NCBI GenBank assembly: GCA_014529385.2
Contig: CM043953.1
Span: 63,752,372 to 63,816,371, forward strand
DNA: 64,000 nt
Direction of reading: 5' to 3'
From: Adiantum capillus-veneris
Lineage: Eukaryota; Streptophyta; Polypodiopsida; Polypodiales; Pteridaceae
Shown: positions 55,138-64,000 of the stretch, piece after piece
How the letters are laid out: each line of letters begins with the position of its first letter
How positions within the stretch are numbered: position 1 is the stretch's first letter
Notes under the pieces: generated by a model
What the model saw: the letters and a program-made list of their open reading frames with translations, nothing else
What the model was told of the DNA's origin: nothing
Databases searched by the model: none
Position numbers and translations under genes: made by a program

Positions 55138-56683
55138 CTAAGTGAGCAGGCATCGTGGGTGAAGGCGCTCTAGAGACTAGATGTGGAGTAGGTATTGGCA
55201 TTGGGCTTGGCGCATAGGAAGCCCTTGGGTTCCACGTTTTGTACGGTGTTGTGCCGTGCGGTGGCCCAAAGTTCATATGTTTGCCCCTAGGCATAGCAGA
55301 CGTCGGATGTGACATGCTAATGCTAGCCGGTATGGTCCCATGTAAATAAGAGCTTGGGTGTTGTGGTTGTGGAGCATAGGTTGTTGAAACAATGGGAGGG
55401 GTAGGAACTACATGAGTAAGAGGACCTATAGGTGTATACAATTGGTACACACTTGTAGGTACTATTGCAGGCATTGAGCTACCATGTAGCAGTGCTTTAC
55501 TAACAAATGAGGTCCATGGCATGTTTCTTGGCATGCCCATCATTGGGGTAGGCATGGTAGCCGTGGTGTCATCAAGGGAAAGATGAGCTAGACTTGGAAA
55601 GGTGAAGCTATCACTTGTGGCTCAGATTGCACTGAGACCCTTGGTGAAACAGCATATGGAGGATCCATCGGACTTACTGAGGGAGTCTCCATTTGCGATA
55701 AGGTCGGTTGTTTAGCCTTCCTTGTATCCAAGAATCTCATGAGACCCATTGAAGGCATGTGGATCCCCTTGTTCTGTCTCTCTAGCTCAATAACCCTATG
55801 GATGACCTCACAAACTCTTTGTTGTTGATCCTCTACACTAGTAGCACTCGTTGTGGATTGTAGGACATCTAACCAACCCACGTGATAGGTGTGACCTGTG
55901 TATAGGTCGGTCATAGTTTCCGTTTGTAGTTCGTACTCCCAGTCTCATTTAGGAACGCTCCATCTAGGATTGAGGTGCTATGGGTGTCCTTTGAACCAGA
56001 TGCAATGTGGCTCTCTATGGGTTGACCCTTAGTGGTCACTAATTCAGGAGCACTCGTTTGCTCCCCTAGCAAGGATATTGACATAGGGGCTTTCACTTTT
56101 AACTCTCTTCGTTCCTCCACCTTGCGTAAGCTCTCGATTTCCTTTTCTCTAGCCGCAATGATATATCGCTCAACCTCTTGCACTTCTGCAAGGCTTCTAC
56201 CATATGGTAATATAATCTCGGAGGGAAATAGCTTTGAAGAGTCAGAGGGTGCAGTGAATGGAGTATTCATGTGCACACTCTCCAAGAGCATGGGGTCTAT
56301 GTTGGTCATGAATGGTGGTTTTACTTTCCCACCCCCTCATTTACATCGTTACCTCCCTGTTCGGAGCGAGTGGCTCTACTAAAGGTTTCCTTCAAGCGGC
56401 TAAGCACGCTTGGCCCGGACCGTGAGCCCATGGCATGCATGTCTTGGCTTGAGCTATCAGGATTGGGCATTGGGTAACCCTCCATGACGTCGTAGTCAGA
56501 GGAAGAGTCACTGGATGCAATATGTGGGTCTTGAGTGGTATTTCCTTGGGTCCCCGCCGAGGGCCCGAAACCTAAGGTAGGTGGGTATTGAGAGCTCGCA
56601 TAAGTCAAAGTGCTCACTAGTTGCTTGGCCTCTAGCACATGACCAGAGCACATATGCATGTGCCTTTGGCACCCTACAAGCAT
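55106..56683 (-). pseudogene. Gyp-E gag N-terminal region
   Basis: Four short frames in sequence (56683-56321, 56309-55911, 55914-55588, 55555-55106), matched piece by piece by the single long frame of Gyp-F, so these are one broken gag. Content: S/P/T/Q-rich low-complexity sequence, a charged helix (EVQEVERYIIAAREKEIESLRKVEER), GHTYHVGWLDVLQS, and a P/M/S/T-rich tail. The frame breaks correspond to indels, one at the G-rich run near 56330. Confidence 0.75.
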
Positions 56684-57330
56684 CGGCGAATACCCTCGAA
56701 GTTTAACCGCTTGAGTCTTTAGGCGTTTTGTACCCCGTTTTCCTTGTTTTTTTAATATCTTTTCACGATTGGTTTTTGGATAAGAGCGTGTGATAGCTCA
56801 AAACGAGCGTATCGCTCATGGGGTCATGGTGTGCTTTACAACACAAACGTTCGGTTACCCGAAGCTCTGTTGATCCTCAAAAGGGTCGATTTTTACTTAG
56901 GCATGAGGCTAAAATAAGTAATTCCAAAGGGTGACCGAGGCCTGAGCCTGAGCGTGGGCTTGGGCTTGGGCCTGGGCCTGGAAAATATTCATGATCCCGG
57001 TACACATACACCTAACCTACCTACTTACAACTAATAGAGCTACTGTTACATACTAACACAATACTACAACAACTAATTAACTAAAAAAATCTACTTATTG
57101 TACCTTACAGAACTTACATTATAGCTCTACTACCTTAATTCTAACACCTTATGAACAAAAAACACAGTACATTGCAACACCTTATTAACAAAAACAGTAC
57201 TCTGCAGAAACCAAAGGTCACAAATCCTTCTCAAGAAGCCACACACCTTCTTTCTTTACCTTTTTGACATTTTATAATGCACCACAAAGTAGCACAGAGT
57301 GCTACTAAAGGTTAGTGTAGGGAATTTCCC
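56684..57330 (-). other. Gyp-E leader
   Basis: No coding frame. Contains a short run of GGGCCT/GGGCTT hexamers (56945-56985) and an AT-rich part (57000-57200). Confidence 0.5.
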
Positions 57331-57348
57331 GGACAGCGGTGCCAAAAA
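57331..57348 (-). other. Gyp-E primer binding site
   Basis: The minus strand after the LTR reads TTTTTGGCACCGCTGTCC, then GGGAAATT. This resembles the tRNA-Asp complement TGGCGCCGTTGCCGGG with a few changes, like Tat-A. Confidence 0.65.
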
Positions 57349-57587
57349 TGTGCGCTTCTGTCGCATGTGTCAATGCAAGGGACTTTCCGTACACTATGTG
57401 CGAGCCACAAATGGCCGCAAGCACACAACCAGACTAATATAGCAAGCTCAACAGAGCAAGGGTGTGTCACTCACCTCCCTACACTCGCTTTCGTGGGGAT
57501 TCCTCGCTGCGAGAAGAGGGAGCTACCGCCGTGCTGCGCTCACCGCCTCGCCACCACTGTGCCGTTGCAATGCTCGATCACACACGC

Positions 57588-57649
<62 letters not shown>

Positions 57650-57882
57650 GGAGATGGAGCAAGAGCACTCTTCAATTGCACAAATGAGAGAATGAGTGAT
57701 TTTTAGGTTTAGGTGACTTTTATATGAGCTCGCCCATTCACACTTGGGCGCCCATGCTTAGCCAACTAACCCTTGAATGTTCCAGTTAGAGTGCGCCTCT
57801 CATCGACGATCACTCTTACCTTTTCCTATTGGACCGACAAGCCCGGCCCATGACTACTAGAAGTGGACGCTGATGGTTAACA
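57349..57882 (-). repeat. Gyp-E 5' LTR
   Basis: 534 bases, with CT and CA microsatellites (57587-57648) at the same place as the partner LTR. Confidence 0.9.
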
Positions 57883-57887
57883 AGGAC

Positions 57888-58161
57888 CATTACATGACTT
57901 AACAAAGAAAAACGTTAAGTATTCATGGACTGCTAAGGAGCAAAATGATTTTGACAAGCTCAAAGAGAAGCTTACTTCCCAACCAATCCTTATGCTTTCA
58001 GATCTCTCAGAGCCATTTGAGGTCCAATGTGATGCTTGTCGTGATTGCCTTGGAGCAATCTTGCTTCAAGAAGGACATGCCATAGCATATGAGAGCCGAA
58101 GGCTCAATACAGATGAGAGGGTCTTAGGCATTTATGAGAAAGAGCTGTTAGCTATTCTACA
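57888..58161 (+). pseudogene. Gyp-D RNase H, start only
   Basis: Continues the Gyp-D frame after the insertion: PLHDLTKKNVKYSW, FDKLKEKLTSQPILMLSDLSEPFEVQCDA and RRLNTDERVLGIYEKELLAIL, the standard gypsy RNase H opening. Stops matching at about 58161. Confidence 0.88.
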
Positions 58162-58166
58162 AGATT

Positions 58167-58643
58167 TTGGCTACCTTAGATAAGGATTCCAAAGATGGTG
58201 TGAATTTGATTTCCCACTACATAGCCCAACTACCTATACTCTTCGTACAATATCAGCATGATCTTGCCCTATTTTCATCTTCTGTGGCTGATTTATCTAA
58301 CTTTATGAAAAAACTATGTGGCCTCAATCCTTCTTTTATCGGTACCCCGGCTACTCCAACCACCCCTCAGACGGGTGGTATCTTTTGTAGAGATAGTGTG
58401 GCTCTTGAAGCCATCAAAGAATTTCAAAGTAATCTTTGCTCCCTCAATGACTCTAACCTCTTAGAAATGGTACCAAAAATCTCCAAGGTTTTCCGTTTTC
58501 TACGTGTTAGGCAGATTGAAATTGAATCTTTTGTGGTGGACCATCAGCTCTGGGTCCTACCTAACAAAGCATTTCTAGCACCAATTCTTAGTGAAACCTG
58601 GGTTTATCTAGCTAATCTCCCTGCCTCTACTGTTGAACACTAA
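58167..58643 (+). CDS. Unrecognised 158-residue ORF in PLE-1
   Basis: Open from MATLDKDSKDG to STVEH. Helix-rich look (YIAQLPILFVQYQHDLALFSSSVADLSNFMKKL; DSVALEAIKEFQSNLCSLND). No known motif. As the only intact frame in the remnant it could be the N-terminal part of the element protein or a chance ORF. The ATG lies at the joint with Gyp-D and may not be original. Confidence 0.4.
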   Translation: MATLDKDSKDGVNLISHYIAQLPILFVQYQHDLALFSSSVADLSNFMKKLCGLNPSFIGTPATPTTPQTGGIFCRDSVALEAIKEFQSNLCSLNDSNLLEMVPKISKVFRFLRVRQIEIESFVVDHQLWVLPNKAFLAPILSETWVYLANLPASTVEH

Positions 58644-59820
58644 AGACTCAAAATTTGAAAGGTGGATAGTTCCTTGACGAAGGGGAACTCATAAAGCCCC
58701 CTTCAACCTCAGCCTCATCGACCATTCCAAATGCCCTTCCAATACAAGCCTTTACATTCGTACAAAGGGGAACATGGATTTTGCCAAAAGTAACCCAGAT
58801 TTTTATACAACATCCATCTGGAATGTATTTTGACCCTATGTTAAATGTGCCTGCAAGTTTCTTGAACCTAAAGCCTCATGCGAATCCAGCATCATGTGGT
58901 TTGATCATGCCATTTGGTTTATTCTCAACCATCTCGACCTACTCTTCTCCAAAAAACCAGTGGACTTTCATCTCTCCCTTATTTTTTCTTGGTTGGGTGG
59001 CTGAGCTAAACAATAGTAATTGCTCAAATTGCTTTCAACATCTTTCGTGGGCTAATGCTGGATATCTTGAAGGAGCTAAAGTCTTATAAACCTGGAATTT
59101 ATCTAAGCATATGCTAATTACAAAGGAGTAAAGATTATCACTAGCTTACTTAAGCCTTGTATTGATGAAGATGACTCCCCTTCACTAAAAAGACCTAATT
59201 ATCTTTCTACTCCCAACTCTTTTACTTCTTTTGACACCTAGCTCTTCCTCTAGTCAAGGAAAATATCGTAGCTACACTAGAGGAAGAAGTAGAAACACCC
59301 CAATCGGGCACCTTCTTGATTTATAATCATTGATGAACATGAGGGTGCTGTGAGCCCATGTGGAAGGCGGTTTCTCAACAAAAAACCTCCAGGCAAAGAT
59401 TAATGATTTACGTTCACTGTCTCTTTCAGAATGAGCTTCTTGATTGGATACACCCTAAGATACTTTTTTGTGAGTGTTTTGACTTACTTTTGGGTAACCA
59501 CAAATTACTTGACAGTGTACTTATTGGCTGAAAGTATCAATAACCTATTAAAAATTTGGTCTATAGTAATGATTTTCTGCGACACAACTCCATTCCTAAT
59601 CGTGTCTGTAACCACTTTATCACATTTTGTAAATACTTTGATACATATGGTATGCATGTTTGAACTTGTGATCTTAGCTTCATCGAAAATATTAAAGACC
59701 AAAAATTCTGGCTAATGGGCTAAATCACATGCCTAACTTTCCCAAAAACCCATATCTCGCTTTATCAACTTTACTTAGCTGCATAACTGACCTTGTCAGT
59801 TCTCTCCAGGCCTACTGGAC
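58644..59820 (+). other. Decayed coding sequence of PLE-1
   Basis: Short frames with protein-like stretches (FCECFDLLLGNHKLLDS, FCKYFDTYGMHV) broken by many stops. Probably the region between the N-terminal part and the RT. No domain assigned. Confidence 0.4.
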
Positions 59821-61280
59821 TTGGCTAAATTGGTGGAAGAATTGTTTTTCCAAAAAATCTCACACGTACCTAGAAAATGGTTGTCTACAGATAGCTCTTG
59901 GATTACACCACAACTGGCTCTTGAATTTCAAAGTCTATCAAAAAATTGGTTCATAGTAGGTCTGGATAAAAGCCCTAATTGTCCCACTCTTATTTGCAAA
60001 AAATTAGGTTGGAAAGCAGCACATTCTAGGGTATCTAGGAAAGAATTCACAAGACTTAACACATCCCTACAAGAGGTTACCAATAACATCTCGGACACTT
60101 AGGAAATCTAGGTTATTCTCTTCAAGATACTAAACTACCAGTACTTTTTTCCACCTACTAGATTCATAAACATAAATATAGATGGGTATCTGATGCCTTG
60201 AACGGCATCTTTACGAACGTTACCAAAGATATCACTCTTTGTCTTGACCTTATACTAGCAGAGTTTGAATTAGTCTATACCGCCAAACAAAAAATCTACT
60301 GTAACGCCACAACCCCTTCTGGATAACAAAAAACTCAACAGAGGTTACTCTTAACCTCCCTAAATAGACTTTTCATCTTTTTACATCAGATATTACTCAA
60401 TGCTATGAGAATATTCCCTTAGAAGGAGATCTTGGGCTTAGGGATGCACTATCACAAGTTATCAGGATAGCTTTTATAAATGCTAGGAAGAAGGGTTTCT
60501 TCTACATTTCTCTTTCTAGAAAACCTAGATGGATAAAAGAAACACATTCATCCCACCCCTTACACTTCAATGAAGAGAAACTATGTTTAAACATATCATG
60601 GTTATTACTGGATAACTGCACCATTCTCTCTGGTGGACAATGTTTTAACCAATGCATAGGCATCCCCATGGGCTTTTCCTGCTCCCCTCTTATGTGTAAT
60701 ATATACCTAGCCTTCTTCGAATTCAAATGGTTTCTCAAAGCCATGGGAGATAAATATGATAAACTTTCATTATTCAGACATACCTATAGGTATATGGATG
60801 ACATACTAAGCATAAAAAATAGGTCTTTTTAGAAGGGATCAAACATATATATCCTGACTGCTTAAAAATAGAACCAACTTTTGGGCAAGGGTTCAATACA
60901 TCCAATGGTTTTTTTTTTGCACTTCAATACAATTCCATAACTTTTGTATTTGTCTTCGTATACCTTGTGTAGGAGTGTATGACCAAAGATTTTTGTGGAA
61001 AAGAGATCTCCTAAACCTTCCACCTTTTGATTTCATAAAAAGAAATAGTAATAGACCCCACAAAGCGGCTCTTAGCACTTGTATTAGTCTGCTTTACTTG
61101 ATTATATACTCCTCCTCCAACTACCTCCTTGCTTGGGAAGATATAAGTTACTTATACACAAGTATTGCCTTAATGGTTTCAAAAGATGTGATATAGTTGA
61201 TAAAATTATACTGTCACTCTCTCAGCATGACTGGCCTGGGTTACACTTTAACCATGATATTCTCATTTCTCTAATAAGGT
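59821..61280 (+). pseudogene. PLE-1 reverse transcriptase, GIPMG type
   Basis: Landmarks in order across frameshifts: NWFIVGLDKSPNCPTLICKK (59945-60005), GGQCFNQCIGIPMGFSCSP with LMCNIYLAFFEFKW (60632-60733), YRYMDDIL (60789-60812), then YPDCLKIEP, and a C-terminal part KRDLLNLPPFDFIKRNSNRPHKAALST (61000-61076). G-IPMG-xxCSP followed by RYxDD and a YP.....I region is characteristic of Penelope-like and related RTs, not of LTR or L1-type RTs. The catalytic YMDD is intact but the frame is not. Confidence 0.6.
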
Positions 61281-61343
61281 AGTAGGCCCATTCACAATGG
61301 GCCTACTATCGACCCATTATGTTTGGTGCCTGGGACAGAGCGG

Positions 61344-61657
<314 letters not shown>

Positions 61658-64000
61658 ATGGCTAGTGAAGTAAACGAAGGGGGGGGGGGGGGGGGGGGGG
61701 AAGTAGAATCACCATTCACATCTCCTATAGACCCCACACTCCCTCAGAGTGTCCATGTGGACATTCTACCTACCTCATTTAATGAGGGCCCTACCGAGCT
61801 ACCACCTTCCAAAGTCGCCTCTAAGGTAGCGGTGACTAAAAGTCAAAACACGGGAAGCAACATTGCATCCACCTCACAGCAACCCTTTAGTACACCAAGT
61901 TTGGACGGGGTATTTCTCAATGAAAATTGGGAATATGACCTACACACGGAGACTTTGACCGACCTATACATGGGCTACACATACCATGTGGGTTGGTTAG
62001 AAGTTGTACAATCCACATCTAGTGCCACTAGTCTGGAGGAACAACAACACATGATCTGCAATGTCATCCATAGGATTATCCAGTCCGAGAGGCAAAATCG
62101 AGGAATAAACATACCTTCGACGGGTCCTATGCGATTTTTAGACACGGGCAAAGGGAAACAACCCACTCTATCACAAATGGAGACTCCCCCAGTGAGTCCC
62201 ATCGATCCCCCATATGTTGTTTCGCCAGCGGTCTTAATGCAATCTGAGCCCACAAGTGATAGCTTTACTTTTCCAAGTCTAGCTCATCTTTCCCTGGATG
62301 ACACCACGGATACCATGCCTACCCCAATGATGGGCATGCCAAGAAACACACCATGGACCTCGTTTGTTAGTAAAGCCCCGCTACATGGTAGCTCAATGCC
62401 TGCAATAGTACCTACAAGTACGTACCAATCGTATGCACCTATGGGTCCACGTACTCATGTAGTCCCTACCACTCCCATTGTTTCAACTACCTATGCTCCA
62501 CAACCACAATACACAAGTTCTTATTTCCATGGGACTATACCGGCTAGCATTAGCATGTCACATCCGACGTCTGCTATGCCTAGGGCCACTCATATGAACT
62601 ATGGACCACCACATGGCACAACATCGTACCCAACGTGGAACCCAAGGGCTTCCTATGCGCCAAGCCCAATGCCAATACCTACTCCACATGTAGTCTCTGG
62701 AGCAGCTTCACCCACGGTGCCTGCTCACTTAGGTGACTTGGCGACATTTGCTCAAGCTATAGGTCAATCTATTGCGGAGAATATGCGTAACACGCCTGAT
62801 AGAGAGCCTCGAAGTAAGGCAGTACAAATAGCCAAGCTCACACAAAAATTTAGTGGAGACGGGGATGTGAGAAAGCATATCGAAGTGTTTGAACAAATAT
62901 GCGATTCTCTAGGAGAACACAATGACCTACATAAGAGCAATGCTTTAAGCCTAACCTTAAGTGGAAAGGCTGGGGATTGGTATAGAACCTTAAGGGTGAA
63001 AGAAAAAACGATTTACCCTACTCTTAGGAGACTGTTCTTAAAAGAATACATACGAGAGGGAGTACTTTGGGGTGTAGCCTCTCAGCTCCAGAAATCCCAA
63101 CGAGAGGAAGGAGAGTCGGTGAGAGACTTTATAAGTCGCTTGAAGCATTTGAATTCTCGTTGTAATCCAAATGAGCGCTTCAACAATAACCAATTGCTTG
63201 ATAGATTCATTAGGGGATTACAACATTAGGATATCTACAATGGCCTAGTCATTAGAGGTATCACCACTTGGGAAGCAGTCACCACCAATGCGATCCAATT
63301 GGAGGATAATTTAATGATTCAAGGAGAAAGAGTGTCTGTTGAGCCTAAATCTATTAGCTCACAAGCATCGGGGCATCAACCAATGACCCTAAAGCCTATT
63401 GCTAAGGAGCCAAAGATATCTGAGATGACTTTAGCAGATCTCACCAAGGCTATTCAAGAGAGTCTTAGAGACAATCGTGCTCCGCAAAACAATCATATGT
63501 ATCCAAGAAGGGAGTAACAATGGTGCTCAGTATGCTATGGACCACATAGTACCAGTAAATGCCCTACTTTTAGAGTAAAATTCAATGGGAACTGCAATGC
63601 ATGTGGAAGGTATGGCCATCAAGCTAAGGATTGCATAGTATTTATGTGTGCGATGGCCAATAGACCAACCTTAGCATGGACAGACACACCTCGAGTGCTT
63701 GCATTGATGCCGGTCCCACCTCTTGAACAAACAACACAACACATGGTTCCTAGGGCCCAAAATGTTGTTCAAACAACACCCTTACCACCTCCAGTGCTAG
63801 GACCGCAACCACCACATCCGAGAATCACTTCTGTGAATCAAGTGGGTTGTGAGTCATCTATTTCTTGCTTGGAATGCTATGAGGAAGATATAGATCCTAA
63901 TATCGCCTATGGGATGGATGTGCTTGAAGAAAGTCCACAATACTACATGGAGGACTATTGGGGACAAGTCAAACTTGTATATCAAGTAGCTGCTCTTGCG
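61658..64000 (+). mobile_element. Gyp-F: relative of Gyp-E, 5' truncated, continues past window
   Basis: Coding sequence parallel to Gyp-E 56340-53870 in the opposite orientation. The N-terminal gag part of Gyp-E (56683-56340) has no counterpart, so the element is cut at about 61660. No LTR seen. Confidence 0.8.
61658..64000 (+). pseudogene. Gyp-F gag
   Basis: A 523-residue frame (61658-63229), then in-frame stops at 63227-63229 (between GLQH and DIYNG) and 63515-63517 (after YPRRE), with the frame otherwise continuing to the window end. Order: low-complexity N-terminus, GYTYHVGWLEVVQS, P/M/S/T-rich region, capsid (KLTQKFSGDGDVRKHIEVFEQI; LSGKAGDWYRTL), knuckles CSVCYGPHSTSKC and CNACGRYGHQAKDC, then proline-rich sequence. 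The Met at 61658 is not the natural start, since upstream sequence does not match Gyp-E. Confidence 0.85.
61680..61700. repeat. Poly-G run in Gyp-F gag
   Basis: 21 G in a row, coding for Gly. Gyp-E has GGGGGTGGG at the matching place (near 56330), so the run probably grew by slippage in this copy. Its length also sets the reading frame. Confidence 0.9.

Larger units (their letters stand above)
47599..57882 (-). mobile_element. Gyp-E: gypsy-related element with gag and two protease modules but no RT/integrase
   Basis: LTRs of 561 and 534 bases (TGTGCG...TTAACA) flank a 9.2 kb internal region. Flanks AGGAT (47594-47598) and AGGAC (57883-57887) are a 5-base target duplication with one change. 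On the minus strand it has a primer site, gag, knuckles, a protease, a linker and a second protease-like module. I could find no RT, RNase H or integrase motif in either strand of the interior. LTRs have diverged visibly, so the insertion is old. Confidence 0.85.
44398..58161 (+). mobile_element. Gyp-D: chromovirus-like Ty3-gypsy element split by Gyp-E, 3' truncated
   Basis: Primer site, gag, protease, RT and the start of RNase H in gypsy order. Interrupted from 47599 to 57882 by Gyp-E; the RT-RNase H frame rejoins across it. It stops inside RNase H at about 58161, where Penelope-like sequence begins, so integrase and the 3' LTR are absent. Confidence 0.85.

Noticed and set aside
56941-56985. 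GGGCCT/GGGCTT hexamers as telomeric repeat
   Set aside because: Only a few irregular units inside the Gyp-E leader; they do not match the plant telomere repeat TTTAGGG.

Overview
This window looks like intergenic heterochromatin of a large plant genome. I find no cellular protein gene, rRNA or tRNA gene. Nearly every supportable feature is a transposable element, most of them nested and most of them broken. The element classes are Tat/Athila-like and other Ty3-gypsy elements, Ty1-copia elements with initiator-Met primer sites, a CACTA element with TNP2 and DUF4218 remnants, and a decayed reverse transcriptase resembling Penelope-like elements. Long AC and GA microsatellites sit mostly inside LTRs. 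A Penelope-like RT and many AC repeats would suit a fern, lycophyte or gymnosperm better than a flowering plant, but that is a weak inference.

Layout. (1) 1-21255, minus strand: a giant Tat/Athila-like element (Tat-A). It has a 5' LTR (20337-21255), a tRNA-Asp-like primer site, a leader with repeated palindromes, an extra first ORF, gag, protease, RT, RNase H, integrase, then a second retropepsin-like ORF, a spacer and a long 3' ORF. Its 3' end lies outside the window. Copia-1 (7504-13124) sits in its pol gene, flanked by the duplication TTGTA. (2) 21256-38442, plus strand: the 3' half of a relative (Tat-B), cut at 21256 by Tat-A. It hosts Copia-2 (27572-32101, duplication CTTTA) in its 3' ORF and Copia-3 (32994-38166, duplication ATACT) in its LTR. 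(3) 38443-39918, minus: CACTA transposase remnant. (4) 39920-43431, plus: Tat-C, a 3' fragment of the same family with its LTR. (5) 44398-58161, plus: Gyp-D, a chromovirus-like gypsy element split by Gyp-E (47599-57882, minus). Gyp-E has both LTRs and two protease modules but no RT, RNase H or integrase. (6) 58162-61345, plus: Penelope-like remnant, followed by a 131-base AC run. (7) 61658-64000, plus: gag of Gyp-F, a relative of Gyp-E running off the end.

Time order from nesting: Tat-B is older than Tat-A, Copia-2 and Copia-3; Tat-A is older than Copia-1; Gyp-D is older than Gyp-E. The three Tat copies can be compared with one another. They share three things not explained by the ordinary gag-pol plan: a second aspartic-protease-like ORF after integrase (A and B), a multi-part 3' ORF that may be spliced, and arrays of an AT-rich palindrome (core AATAATCGCGATTATT) spaced about 270-300 bases apart. 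These are the best candidates here for something undescribed.
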